From positions 464,276 through 528,275 of the forward strand of contig MNCI01030955.1 of assembly GCA_015680685.1 (NCBI GenBank): a DNA stretch of 64,000 nt. The letters are read 5' to 3'. A program made the translations under genes and the position numbers. Below are positions 32,853 to 45,385 of the stretch, piece by piece. Source of the DNA: Gnetum montanum. Its lineage: Eukaryota; Streptophyta; Gnetopsida; Gnetales; Gnetaceae. The stretch's first letter is position 1. Each line of letters starts with the position of its first letter. Below the pieces are notes generated by a model. It ran no database searches, was not told where the DNA came from, and saw nothing but the letters and a program-made list of their open reading frames with translations.

Positions 32853-34033
32853 ATCCTTGTTTTATGTGCTTTAGTATAAAGTCATGTGGGATCCATTGTT
32901 TGCATACTTTGTTAATTTTTTTAGGCATTCACATGATGTTTTAAAATTTTGGTCTATGTTTAAGCTTGTTCATAGATAAAATTCATGGTTCTTTTTATTA
33001 TGCATTATATTCATATGTGTAATAAACTTGTTTGACTTAAAAGTTGGGTTTTTGAAGCTAAATAAAAAAAGTTCATGGGTATAAAATTAGGTATAATTAA
33101 CATGTTTGATGTATTGTTCTAATTATCCATTAATGCTTTGATGATTTTGGTGCATCATCAAGATTCTTTAATATTTTAAGAAATGTTATTTGAATTTCTA
33201 GTTTGCAAGATATTAATGATAGAAGATTGTGTACCATGTGAACTAATAAGTTTGTAATAATGTAACATGTAGGTGTTCCCTTAGCTATGTGCTATGTAGT
33301 AGCCTAGATTTCTAGAGCTATGACCTTGTAAGTGTTTCATAAAGTTAGTTGTTCTCATTTAATTAGCTAATTAAAAAAGCATTTGAGTCAACACTTAATA
33401 AATCATAAGCATCAAATTTTGTATCAGGACTATATAAAATTACCTAGTTTTTCATTATTTGCATATTTGACATCTATCTTCTTTAAAACCTAAGATTTTT
33501 TGTGCTTTGAAGTGCATGTTATTCAACAACATGAGTCTATAGGTTAGATCTATACTTTATTTCCATTACCTTTTTCCTTAAAGTTAACCATAGGTGCAGG
33601 TGTGAGGGGTTTTTTGATTAGTAAGGGTTTTATAATGGGAAGTCTTACATGCATAGGGAAATTATTATACTAAATTTTAGAAATAAATTAGAAATCATTT
33701 ACTTATATTTTCTATTAATTCAATCATGCAGGTTTTCAACACAATTGAATATTGGATTTTAGCATGAAAAGTTTTTCTGCATTCAATGCAGTTTCTACAC
33801 TTTCTATTTTTTGTGTAGGATTTAATTTTGGTATGAATGATTACCTACTTTTCCTATGTTTGGCATGGAGTAAGGGTTTTATTTTATATAATTTTTCTAT
33901 TTTTATTTAATACATCTAATGCAAAGGTAAGATGTATTTTGGGAATTTTTCATTCTATGATCAATTTGCTAATTTTTTTCTAACCATCACTTTGCAAAGG
34001 AAACCTCATCGAATTTGGCATATTTCATGTTGG
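32853..34033 (+). other. Resumed K LTR and AT-rich flank
   Basis: After the CCATG duplication the K LTR continues (ATCCTTG onward). Its right end cannot be placed, because no second K LTR is present for comparison. No coding sequence is visible before the G LTR. Confidence 0.4.
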
Positions 34034-34904
34034 TGTAGAGACACCTCTTCCAAACCCATTTTTAGCCCTACAAGTAATCAATTGAAGGATAGGAAGTTGC
34101 AAAGACATCTTGGTTACTTGGAATATATCTTGCCCAAATGTAAAGATGACATAAAATATGTTTTGTTCTAACAAGAGATGTCTTTGATAATACATCAATC
34201 ACTTAGAGGAAGAATCTCTAGGAAGACTTCTTACCATAGAAGGAGACATCTCATTCCCAAAGGAGACCTCTTGCTAAGATAGAAGACATCTTGCCTAAAT
34301 GTTGGGTTGATAAAAAGACATCTTATTAAGCCTAAATACATACCTTACAACCATGGAACATTCTAAGTTGGAAATTCCAAGATGGAAAATAATTAGAAAA
34401 GATAATATGAAGATTAGAAATAGCTTAAAATATCTAGGTTAATTATGAAGAAGATTTCCCTAGGTTTCTTGGTCCTGTAGTTCATAAATATTAATTTTAT
34501 GTTGCATGTTTTGTAAGAGTGTAAGTATGTGAAATGCATAAGAAAGTTGGAAGAGAGATTGCATGAGAGTTGAATTTATCTCTCTAGTCAACTATGTGTG
34601 TTATTAGCCAATATAACTTTCTATCTATTTGTATCTTAGTCTTGTATGTGTGGAGGAGATATAATTTAATTATGGCTTACATTAAGATCAATCGTGTATG
34701 TGGTTGTACTCTTGCTCTACAATATCATTAATCATGTGAGTATTGTTGTGTGGGATTTTTGTTTCACTATAATTGTAATCATTTTTTGAATTAATCAAAG
34801 ATGACTAGTTTTCTTGTTCTCTAGCAATTGAATTTTCTTGCATAATATCTAAATTCAGTGTGATTTTTTAAACAGTTAAAGTGAATTAAAGTAACCCTAC
34901 TTAA
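34034..34904 (+). repeat. LTR 1 of chromovirus G
   Basis: It starts TGTAGAGACACCTC and aligns with the start of the second LTR at 36647 (TGTAGAAATATCTC). It ends CTACTTAA where the other ends CTACTCCA, and is followed by the primer site TGGTATTAAAGC at 34909. Five exact AGACATCT/AGATGTCT copies occur at about 34104, 34177, 34243, 34285 and 34317. The two LTRs have diverged strongly. Confidence 0.7.
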
Positions 34905-34908
34905 GAAT

Positions 34909-34920
34909 TGGTATTAAAGC
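34909..34920 (+). other. Primer-binding site of G
   Basis: TGGTATTAAAGC is a C-to-T and G-to-A decayed form of the common TGGTATCAGAGC site. Confidence 0.6.
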
Positions 34921-34976
34921 ACCATAGGTTTGCTATTGTTTGGAATTTAGTTACAATTTTTTTTTGTCTATTTTAG

Positions 34977-35770
34977 ATGGATCCTAAGAAGAAACTAGTT
35001 TAAGCCTTGAATAAAGATATGAAGAGCATGAACTCTACCTTCTAACATATGGTTGAATTATTAGATGAGATCAATATCAAGGTGGATAGAAATGCAAGTC
35101 CCAAGCATATTCAAACTTACAATGATGATGAAAATTCTTACTCAAATGGTAATAAAGAAGTTTCTTAGCCTAGTGGAGGGAGAGTAGCTAAGTAGGAATA
35201 ACATTTCATCTAGAGTGTGAGAGCCCATCAACCTAGGATTCTAGTAAAGGAAATCGAAATCCTCATGTTAGAACTTCATCCCAAACATCTACTACTTCTC
35301 ATGGTAAGCTTGATGATGAAGATAAAGCAAGATTGTCTAAAGCATTTAGAAATGATGCAAGACTTCCATGCATAAAGCTAAAGACATTCAATAGTATAGA
35401 TGATACCAATGCTTTTTCATATTGGCTAAAGGCACTTGATGAGCATTTTGAGTTAGAAGAGGTATCAAATTAATTATGGTACTGATTACTATATCTAGAT
35501 TAGAAGGTATGGCTCCAACTTGGTGGAAAAAAAGAGTCCCAAAGTTATGAGATGTAAAATGATCAATCTATCATCGATTAGAACTTGATGAAATACAAGT
35601 TAAGATGCAAATTTAACCAATCTTGATAACTACAAGATATAATCATGAAGTTGAAATTCCTTAGATAAGATGACAATGATTTCAAAAAAATTTACATCAA
35701 ATTTTGTAAAGTATTCCTTCAAGCTAAGGTAAACTAGGAAGAATATAAATAGATTTCAATACTTCTTTGA
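34977..35770 (+). pseudogene. Chromovirus gag remnant (G)
   Basis: ATG 34977 starts MDPKKKLV; the paralogue in F (37666) starts MTPKKKQVEALNRDM. Further blocks (DDTNAFSYWLKALDEHFELEE, in the frame near 35400) match F's continuation at 51625. Stops and frameshifts abound. It is joined by an internal deletion to RT sequence at about 35880. Confidence 0.6.
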
Positions 35771-35879
35771 GGTTTCAAAATGGTGTATCAATAAGAGTTA
35801 TCATTCTCTGAGTCACAATATGTTCAAAGGAGTAATTTCACAAGGTGTTCAAAGGAGAATTAGATTGATTGCCACCAGT

Positions 35880-36646
35880 GAGAAATGTTCAACACCAAAT
35901 TAACTTCATTCCTAGTGCTAACATTTCAAATGAGAGAGCATACCAAATGGAACCAAATCAGTAAAATAAATTGTAAAGGCAAGTAGAGAAGTTACTTGCA
36001 AATGGCCTTGTGAGAGAGTCAATCTCACCTTGTGTAGTTCTAGCAGTGCTTGTGATAAATACAATGATAAATGGAGAATGTGCATTGATTCTAGAATAAC
36101 GAATAGGATAACAATGAGGTATAGGTTTTCTATTCCAAGAATGAATAATATCCTTGATGTTCTTACTAATTCAAAGGTTTTTAGCAAAATTGATTTCAAG
36201 AGTGCATGCCATCAAATTTGAATCAATCCTAGTGATGAATGAAAGATGAATTTCAATACACCATATGGATTGGTTGAGTAATTGTTGATATCATTTAGGC
36301 TTATAAATACCCCTACTACATTCATGAGGCTAATGCATGATGTCCTTAACAATTTGATTAGTAAGTGTTACATTGTATTTTTTGATGATATTTTGATATA
36401 TAGTCTAATAAGGAGAAGCACTTAGATCACTTGAGAGTGTATTAAAAATTGGAGACACATTTGTTCATAAACATGAAGAAGGATCATTTCTTCAAGAAGG
36501 ATATTGCATATTTATAACATGGTAAAAATGCTGGAAAAGTAAGATTAACAAGTTTTTATAGGAGTTTCATCTAAAATTTCAATGGTATTTCATGACCTAT
36601 GTTTACTTTACTTAAGAATAATCAAGATTACAAGTGGGATGATTGT
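35880..36646 (+). pseudogene. Chromovirus RT fragment (G), internally deleted
   Basis: RT motifs appear in plus frames: KWRMCIDSRITNRITMRYRF, IPRMNNILDVLTNSKVFSKI, DFKSACHQI, then YIVFFDDILIYS-like sequence near 36370-36410. It breaks off at the start of RNase H and meets the next LTR at 36647. Integrase is absent from this copy. Confidence 0.7.
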
Positions 36647-37593
36647 TGTAGAAATATCTCCTCCAATTTCGTTTTCTCTACCCTATAGAATGTTTATTTA
36701 GGTTATTGAACACTATGGAGACATCTTGGAGGTCAATAAGACAACTTAGCTAACAACTAGAATGTTATAGAATAGATCTAGTAAGTTGTGAAGACATTTA
36801 GCTTAAGAAGAATACATTTCAAAGGAGATGTCTTACTATTGGAGGAGATGTCTAAGGCAAGATGTCCCAACTGGTACAAGACATCTTAAGGGAGACATAT
36901 CCACTATTCATGAGATGTCTCAACTTCCTAGGATATGTCTTTCACCAAAGAAGATGCCTCATCTAAATGATAGGATTTTTCAAGAGATGTCCAAGAAAAG
37001 CCATAGATGATCCATACGATTTGGGAAACTTCTAAATTAGCAGTTCCAAATTAGGAAATAGTAGAAAAAAAGCCAAGAAAATATGAAAATGGTTGGGAAT
37101 ATTTAAGTTAAACTTGAAAAAAATGATTTCTATGGTTCTTATCTTTTTTCTTGATAGATATTATGTTTTTGTATTATCAGATGTGTGTCATGAGTTGATG
37201 AAGTTAGCAAAATATGTAATGAGAGTACATTATATAAGTGCATGATTGTAACTATAGATCAAGATCAATTATGTGTGTTTTTGGCTTGTGTATTCTTATG
37301 TTCTTAATTATGTGTTGAGATCTCAGTCTTAAGTTGTGGGAGAAATTCTCTTTTGGTTGTGCCTTGCATTAAGGACAATCGTTGTGTGATTAGAGAGACT
37401 CACGCTCTACAATATTATTTGAGTGTTTATGAGTATTTTGGATGTTTTGGGTGGTGGAATCACAAACTGTAATCTTCTTTACAATAATTGAAGATAACTA
37501 GGTTTTTAATTTTCTTTCATATTCATTATTCTTTTATAGTATTTGGATTTAGTATGAATTGAAGGTTATATTAATAAGAATGAACCTACTCCA
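36647..37593 (+). repeat. LTR 2 of the G/F array
   Basis: TGTAGAAATATC...CTACTCCA, 947 bp. It serves as the right LTR of G and the left LTR of F. Exact AGACATCT/AGATGTCT copies lie at about 36720, 36832, 36847, 36884 and 36922. A decayed primer site follows at about 37606 (TTGGATCATC). Confidence 0.7.
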
Positions 37594-37665
37594 ATGTTAT
37601 TAGTATTGGATCATCTAGGTTGATTGTTGCTTGGGAATTTGGTTGTATATTTCTATAAATTTTAG

Positions 37666-38087
37666 ATGACACCTAAGAAGAAACAAGTTGAAGCCCTAAA
37701 TAGAGACATGATAAGCATGAAATCTACCTTTCAACTAATGATTACTCGATTAGATGAGATCAATCCCAAGGTATATAAGAATGTTAGTCCCAGCCAAATA
37801 CATAAAGATGATGAAAATTCATGATTAGATGATAAAGAAGTTTCTTGGCTAGATAGAGAAAATGATAAGAAAGGACAATCTAGCTATGAAAGTGTTGAAA
37901 CCCATCAGCTAAGGATTCCAATGAGTAGAAATACACTTTCTCAAATTAGAGTTTTGAGAGCTCTATTAATGACCACTACTTATTCTCATGGCAAGCTTGA
38001 TGAAGAAGATGAAACAGGGCCTACTAGAGATATTCAAAATGCTATTAAACTTTTGTATGTAAAACTAAAGACTTTCAATAATATAGT
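37666..38087 (+). pseudogene. Chromovirus gag, 5' part (F), interrupted by element E
   Basis: MTPKKKQVEALNRDM opens the frame. Sequence continues to ATAGT at 38083-38087, where element E is inserted, and resumes at 51620 with ATAAT then TGATACCAATGC. The undisturbed paralogue in G (35390-35420) reads straight through this junction, which confirms the insertion. Confidence 0.7.
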
Positions 38088-39033
38088 TGATGAGATGTCA
38101 TTAGTTGTCTACGTTGATGAGGCCCCATTGACACAACTAACCATGTCAACAAGGCCTCATCCACAAGGCCCCATCAACGCATTTTGACCTACATCGATGA
38201 TGCCTCATTGGCGTAGTGTTTGTTCATCACCTATAAATACACGCCTACCCATCGCATTTATGGGGAGTCCAAATTTCAATTGTAATGAAGCTCTTACATT
38301 TTTTCCATTTGAAAGTTAGAGTTTTTTCCCTTGAGTTCCCACAATAGGAGTCATTGAATGTACAGATCTTTGTTCATGCACTGTTGTACCTAAGTACGAT
38401 AGTGTGTGCGGTAATAAAGATAAGCTTTCTGATAAACCTTGCAGCACTTTAGATAGATTAGCTCTTTTATTTATGCATTCAATGTTTTCAATTATTTACT
38501 AATTATTTTCAATTATTTAACAATTATTTTCTAGTAATTAAGTTAATGAGATTATTAAACTAGATAGATTAAATACATAAGAACGACTGCTTCAAGCGTA
38601 ACACGTATTCACTTGGTAATCCTAGCAACATTATTACTTGGTACACCCAGTAGTATAACATTTTGTCACCCAGTAGTGGATACATCAGTTCAGGATGTGT
38701 ACAGAAAGTGGGAATAGATACTTATGTTAGGATTAGCTTAATAGTAGTTAGTTAATTAATTTAAATTAGTTAATCCAATTCCTTTTACCTATGTTTCAAG
38801 CACCCAAAACATAAAATACAAAATGATAAAAATCAGACACCTTAGTTACACTTAACCATACCAGTGTGCATCATAAGTGTAATTGGGAGGACAATGATTG
38901 ACCTTAAAAGCTATATTTACTTCTTAAAGGGCTAGTGCACTGGAAATGATAAAGTCCATGGAATTCGATTGAGTCACATGTGAATGCTTCATGATTTGTA
39001 TGGTTGGGCGTAGGGGTACCTCGTCACTCATCA
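38088..39033 (+). repeat. 5' LTR of element E
   Basis: It begins TGATGAGATGTC and ends GTCACTCATCA. A GTCGAC/GAGGCC-type palindrome array occupies about 38100-38215, and a TATA box (TATAAATAC) lies at about 38233. The partner LTR is 50672-51619. Confidence 0.85.
38100..38215. promoter_or_regulatory. Palindromic GTCGAC/GAGGCC array in E U3
   Basis: The array consists of imperfect, alternately oriented units related to GTCGACGAGGCC and its complement, for example TTGATGAGGCCCC, GTCAACAAGGCCTC and ATCGATGATGCCTC. It ends just before the TATA box. The copy at 50690-50805 keeps more CG steps (CCTCGTCGACG). Confidence 0.6.
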
Positions 39034-39034
39034 T

Positions 39035-39052
39035 TGGCATCATTCTTGGGGA
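39035..39052 (+). other. Primer-binding site of element E
   Basis: TGGCATCATTCTTGGGGA is one base inside the LTR and is similar to the Asp-tRNA site of Athila elements after mostly transition mutations. Confidence 0.6.
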
Positions 39053-39187
39053 CTTTGTTTGTGGAATGTGTGCTATTTAGGTCTAAGAGAATACCAATAA
39101 TATCATTGTATGAACCTAAATGTCCATATCATTTCCACTATACACAAATTATAAAAGCACACTGATAATTTCATTTTGCCTTACAAA

Positions 39188-41640
39188 ATGTCTTCTTCTT
39201 CTCATAAGCATGACGATACTAAACCACTGGTCCCACAAGAATGCAAGGTGGTATACACTCATCTAGATGAGTTTGTACCAAATTTCACCTTCATCCTACA
39301 TCAAGATGAACAGATGCGATGGTGTGATATGGAGGGAAATGTTGTTTTACCTCCTGATAGATCTATGCCAAGAATGCTAATTAAAACCCTTAAGAAGTTG
39401 GGCATAGCATGCCTTCACGAAGAGTACATTGTGGATGGATATGACACTTAGAACTATCATCCCATTGAAACACAATGTAAGTGAGACAAACATCAAGGGA
39501 GACTCCATGAAGCCACAAAGGGAAAACATTTCACTAACCCCTTGTTCCTACTAGATCAAGAAGACAATGAGGAACCTCCTTTGGAAGGTTCTCAACATGA
39601 AGATTCTCCACCCGTTGCTAAAGATGGTAAGGGTGTGAACTTGACCCTACGATCAACTATTCATAAACTAGGTTAAAGAAAGAGTGATAGCCAAGGTAGG
39701 GACTTAGGTGAACGTCACCATAACAAGGGATCTAATGATGGAGATCATAAATAGTGTCAGAGTGATGGCAGATACCATGGTGGTAGTGGCAGTCCACCTT
39801 CCTCTTTATCCTCTTCATCTGATTCCAAAAATTCCTCTTCATTTGATGGTTCTCATAGAAGCCATCGTCGAAACAACTGTGATGAAGGTGATTGACATAA
39901 TCATAATGACTGTGAAGGTTGCAAAACCAAAGGGGTGGTCGAAACCATCATCCATGTCATCAACGTAGCGATGATGATGAACCTTTACTAGCAACTCAAA
40001 GTATTCTTAGCATTACAAAGGTAGCAATAATTCCAACTAGGCCTATGAAGGATAGTCAAATCAAGCACCTAGATATGAGAAATATCCCAATATTTGAGGG
40101 GGGATACAATTTTGATCCACAAACATATCTACAAGCTTTTCAAGATGCCTATGCCTTACAAAACATTAAGAATGAGTGGTAGAAACTAAAGCTTTTTCTA
40201 AAGATACTCATTAAGGAAGCTGAAAGTTAGTACCGGTCCTTAAAACCAGAATCTATCTAAAGATAAAGTACCATGTTAGAACTATTCAATGACCAATATC
40301 AAACATACTCTAGAGTGTCTAATTTGAAAAGGAAAATCCAAGGCTGGAAACAAGGAGCACATGAACTTTTGGATGCTACCATGGGCTGATATGATTCACT
40401 CCTACACAGATGTCCTAGCCATGGTTTCTCTTAGAGGGAACAACTTCTCCACATCATAGATGGGCTCAAGGTAGAAACAAGAAGAACCCTTGGGATGTAT
40501 GCCCAAGTGAGGTTGTCTGAAATGAGAGCTCATAAAATACAAAGGCTAATTGAGCAAGTAGTAAAAGAAGAAGGTGAGCTATGAAAAAGCAAGAATGCTA
40601 AAGAGTATAATAAGGATCCATCCATCAAAAAATGAGAGGTCCAATTTTGTGATGAGGAGGACTTGCCACTTAATGAAGTAGCGAATAGAAAAACCTCGCC
40701 TATCCAAAAATCTATTTTTGACATTTTAGCCAAGGTTGACAAGTTATGGGACTCTTTGGATAAAAAGTTTCAGAGTGCTTTGAAAATTGTTGAAGAATCC
40801 AAAGAGAAAATAGTGATTGTAATTGCAAATGATGAAAAGAAGTTGAACGTGCCTACCAAAGAGGTAAGGGCAAAGCTACTACAGTAGAGGAAGTTGTGAA
40901 GTCTAACTTTGATGATGAAACCAAACGTAACATCTATCAATATGAACATCCAAAGGGATTTTTCCTTGTGGTGTCACACTTACAAGAGTCTAGAATGTAT
41001 ACATTAAACCCCCACCTAGAACGTTGGCAAGCTCCAAGATAGTTGCCTTATCCTCAAGGTAGTCTAAGACAGTTCCACCAACAATAGCAAGCTTACTACC
41101 CAAGTGAAACTCCTCCACAACCTTATGAATAGCACTAATAGTGGTACCAACCACAATCATGGGGAATGCCATTGCCAAGGCAACAACACTCTTATAGGCA
41201 ACCAAATCCATATGGGTACTATGTTCAGCAACCCATCTCCCTTAGAAGCTTAGCAAGTCATGCATCATTCCAGCATCACTATTACCCTCCAGAGTACCAC
41301 TGAACACATTCACCATCTACTTGAGGGGAAAACCCATATCAGTATCCTTATCATCCTCCACATACCTCTACACCTACACCTCCACCTTCAACTTAGTCAA
41401 CTCCTACTCCATCCAACTTAGTTAACTCCTACTCCATCCATGCAGGGTGAAATTCCTCCACATCCATAACAATGAAAGGCTACAAGGGCTATACACTCAC
41501 AACTAATTTTTCAACCAAGTGGTCTAAATAATAGATCAAGGAAACAACTTTTTTTCTAGCTTAGCAATCCCCTCCATCCCTCACAATCTACTATGGTTGA
41601 TTTCCCTGCATCTCCAGTACCCTCATTCTTTACATCAAAT
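39188..41640 (+). pseudogene. Element E gag
   Basis: ATG 39188 opens about 88 codons (MSSSSHKHDD, LIKTLKKLGIACLHEEYIVD). The capsid core appears after frameshifts at about 40070-40560 (MRNIPIFEGGYNFDPQTYLQ, AFQDAYALQNIKNEW, LLHIIDGLKVETRRTL, QRLIEQVVKEEGEL), matching the Retrotrans_gag layout. Downstream (40700-41600) is a charged linker and a Pro/Tyr-rich low-complexity segment. Stops are many. Confidence 0.65.
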
Positions 41641-41689
41641 CCCTTCGAGCACCATTCAAACCAAGTGCCACCTAGGATCTGCACTGTGA

Positions 41690-42240
41690 TGCTAACTCAT
41701 GTTGTCTCTGACTAGATCAAGGCTAGCAACCTTCCTACAAAAAGATCTAATCCAAGAAGTCCACTCATCTTTTTACAAATTGCTGGACAAGATCCATGCA
41801 AGGCTCTTCTTGACTCTAGTTTTAGAGTTAACCTTATCTCCCATGATATGTACAAATCTTGGAACCTACCACCTCTTAAGAAGAGCAACATTCACTTAGA
41901 ATTTGTAGATTAGTCGATTACAGTCCCTTTGGGATTAGTAGAGGACATTGTGACCATAGTTTGCAGGTGATCGTATCTTGCTGATTTTTTGGTAATCAAC
42001 ATGGACAACTACAAAAGTGACTTTTCCATCATCATGGGTAGGGTTTGGTTAATCATGGTTGATATGAAAATGGGTATAAGGGACCTATCTCTTGAAATAT
42101 CTAAGGAGAATGAATTAGGAAAAATTGAGAAGAAGTGTATCCTATGCATTGCGTATAGTGACAACTGGTGTAATTGTGTGCAAAAGATTTGGTCCATCAA
42201 AAGCACATACATTAAGGCATGTAATCAATGTATGTAAGAA
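41690..42240 (+). pseudogene. Element E protease
   Basis: The plus frames give FLQIAGQDPCKALLDSSFRV followed by NLISHDMYKSW, with D-S-S at the active-site position instead of D-S/T-G. ADFLVINMDNYKSDFSIIMG then RVWL corresponds to the ILGRPFL region. This is the usual retropepsin fold of Ty3/gypsy. The active-site Gly is lost. Confidence 0.6.
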
Positions 42241-42699
42241 GTTAATATTCAACAGTGTCTATACACAATAGCCACAAACCAAGAGGGCACCCAATGGCTG
42301 ATAGCTAATTCAAATAGCAACACAATATGCATGGAACCAAGAGTTTAACTTGTGCATATGTAGTAGGCATGGAAAAAATTGAACAAGTCCATTCCCAAAT
42401 CTCTAATGAAGATGATGATAATTGTTGGGAAGAGTTGGAGATCCTTGATCACTTTAAGCAATAGCCCTTAGAACTAAAAACTTTACTAGTCAAAATGGAG
42501 TATGCATTTTTAAAGAATGGTAAACTAGTCATCATTAATGCCGAGCTTGCTCCTAAATAAAAAGAAAATTTGTTGAAAGTGGTGAATAAATGGTCAACAT
42601 CCTTTTCTTGGTCATATCCAGAACTAACAAGAATTGATCCAAGGATATGCTAGCACCGCATTTACACTGACCTAGCCATGAAGCCTAGAAGATAGCCAC

Positions 42700-43950
42700 A
42701 GAGATGGCTAAATCCCAAACTAAAGCAAATCATTAAGGAGGAAATAGAGAAACTCCTCAAGGTGGGGTTTATCTATCCAATCACAAATAGTGAGTGGGTT
42801 GGCCCACTTGTAATTGTACCAAAAAAGGGTGGTAAATGGTGGGTCTGCATTGACTTTAGGTTGTTAAACATGGCAACATTTAAGGATCACTTTCCTTTTC
42901 CATGTGTGGATCAAGTATTAGACACCATATCCAAGCATTATTATTATAGTTTCTTGGATGGTTATAGTGGCTATAACCAAATCCAAATTGCACCAAAAGA
43001 CCAAGCCAAGACAACATTCATGAGTCCCTAGGGGACTTTTGCATACTATAAGATGCCATTTGGTTTATGCAATGCCCTTGCAACATTTCAATGTTTGGTC
43101 CTTAGTATCTTTCAACAACAAATCAGTAGTGGTATTGAAGTTTTCATGGATGACTTCTCCACCTATGAAGCTACATTTGAGCAAGCCTTGGACTAACTTA
43201 AGCAAGTACTAAAGAGATGTGTTGAGAAAACCCTATGGCTCAACTGGCAAAAAAGCCATCTCATGGTCTAAGAAGGCATTGTGCTAGGGCACCGAATTTC
43301 CTAGAAAGGGATTGAGGTAGACCTAGAAAAGATAAGGGTCATCCAAGGAATAACACACCAACTAGAGACCATCAAAGATGTTTGATCATTCCTTGGACAC
43401 ACTGGTTACTACCGATGCTTTATTGAGAATTTCTTTAGGATTGCTCAACCATTGGTAGAACTTACTAAGAAAGATGCACTTTTCATATGAACCAAGGAAT
43501 GTGAAAACACATTCCAACAAGTAAAAGAGAAACTCATAGAAACACCAATCCTACGAGCACCTAATTTGTCCAAACCATTCCATATCATGATAGATGCAAC
43601 TATGCTTTGGGAGTTGTGCTCACATAGATGGACGATAAGAAACATCCATATTATATCCAATGTGCAAGTTAAAGAATTGTGGGGGCATAGTTAAATTACA
43701 CTACCACAGAAAAAAAACTAATGGCAATGGTGTATGCACTAGAAAAGTTTAGACATTATGTGCTAGGTTACAAACTATTTGTATATATGAACCACATTGT
43801 AATTCGCTTCCTTATGAATAAGCAAATGGTGAGCCCTCATGTTATACAATGGCTTGTTATCTTGTATTAATTTGATATTACTATGGTAGATTTAAAAGGG
43901 ACCGAGAATGTGATCATTGACCATCTTTCTCACTTAAGATGGAATAACAA
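42700..43950 (+). pseudogene. Element E reverse transcriptase and RNase H
   Basis: RT runs from GFIYPITNSEWVGPLVIVPK through CIDFRLLNMATFKDHFPFP, FLDGYSGYNQIQIAP, FAYYKMPFGLCNALATFQ and EVFMDDFS (YxDD box as FMDD). The connection and RNase H follow (HTGYYRCFIENFFRIAQPL, FHIMIDAT) and end at VDLKGTENVIIDHLSHLRW near 43890-43950. Stops occur at 43030, 43196 and other sites; a frameshift falls within RNase H. The wording is closest to Athila RT as I know it. Confidence 0.78.
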
Positions 43951-45385
43951 AGAGAAGGAGAGCCCACTCTCTAATCAATTTCCAAACGAACTCCTCTTTA
44001 CTAGAACAATAAATGAACAAATGCCTGAAAAAGTAGTATGGTATAATGGCATCCTCACATATCTTCTCACTCAAGAGATGCCACAAGACTTGGATTTTAG
44101 GAAAAATAATAATTTCTTCATTAGGTCAAATACTTCATGGAAATTAACGAACACCTTTACAAGGTGTGTGCTAATGGCCTAATCCGTTGATGTCTCCCTA
44201 ACAAGATCAACTACATGTTCTCCAGGATGCTAATGAAGGACCTTGCGGAGGCCACTATGCAAGGAGATGCACAACCATAAAAATCCTAATGGCATGATAC
44301 TATTGGCCCACAATCTTTAGTGATGCCCACCAATTTGTCAAGTCTTGTGAACATTGTCAACATGACGGGGGGATGACCACTCGTATGGAAGGTCTTCAAT
44401 AGTGGATTTAACCACTAGAACCTTTTGACATATGCAGTGTTGACTTCATGGATCCCATCACATCCATGTCTAATGGGAAAGCGTATATTATAGTAGCAGT
44501 TGACTACTGCACAAAATGGGCTAAAGTGGCAACTGTTACAAACTACACATCATCCACTACCGCTAGATTTATACAACAACATATCGTCAATAGGTTTGGA
44601 GTGTCGCATTCACTAATTTCTAATGATGGGACTCATTTCACAAGTGTCACATTTAGAAAATTAATGCAACACTTGGAGGTAGAACATAAACTAACAACAC
44701 CTTACCACCCCCAACCAATGGTCAAGCAAAGGTAACTAACTAGGAGATTACTAAAATATTAATGTGAACTATTAGCAAATATAGGAAGGATTGGAGCACA
44801 AAACTTAATTATGCTCTTTGAGCTTATCAATCAACTTGAAAAATTCCTATTGGATATTCTTCCTATGAGTTAGTATATGGAAAACTTCCAACACTCCCAA
44901 TTCAATCTGAGCTCCATACACTGTCAACGACCTGTGATCTAAACCTTGAGCTAAGTTTAGCATAGAAGAAGAGATTGATCAATCTAAACATGCTAGAAAA
45001 AAATCACTTAGTGGCCCTATCTTTGAATGAGGTTAAAAAAGCATTCAAAAAGCAATGCCATAACCTTAGAATTAGAAAAGTAAGGTTTCAACCAAGAGAT
45101 AAGGTCCTTTATTGGAACCCTACACATGTACCTCAAAATATAAAATTTCAAACATTATGGGAGGGACATTATATAATTGATCAAACCTTTCCCTCTAAGG
45201 CCATGATAATTTACAAACTTGATAGCCCAAATAAAAAGAAATTGGTCAATATCCAACAAGTTAAGCCTTTCTTAGAACCAAGATTGGCCACTGTAAATAC
45301 TACCTCATCTAATGAACACCCACATTCTATTTTTTGGATCTCCTCCCTCCAACTTAGTCATGGGGGAGATGGCCATCCATGCTAA
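43951..45385 (+). pseudogene. Element E integrase
   Basis: Blocks in order are GHYARRCTTIKILM-like zinc region near 44250, SCEHCQ, then VDFMDPITSMSNGKAYIIVA, VDYCTKWAKVATVTN, NRFGVSHSLISNDGTHFTS, and the SH3-like tail QPRDKVLYWNPTHVP. The second catalytic Asp is Asn (S-N-D-G where S-D-x-G is expected). Stops at about 44184 and 44735 break the frame. The tail ORF 44975-45385 ends in IQQVKPFLEPRL. Confidence 0.7.
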
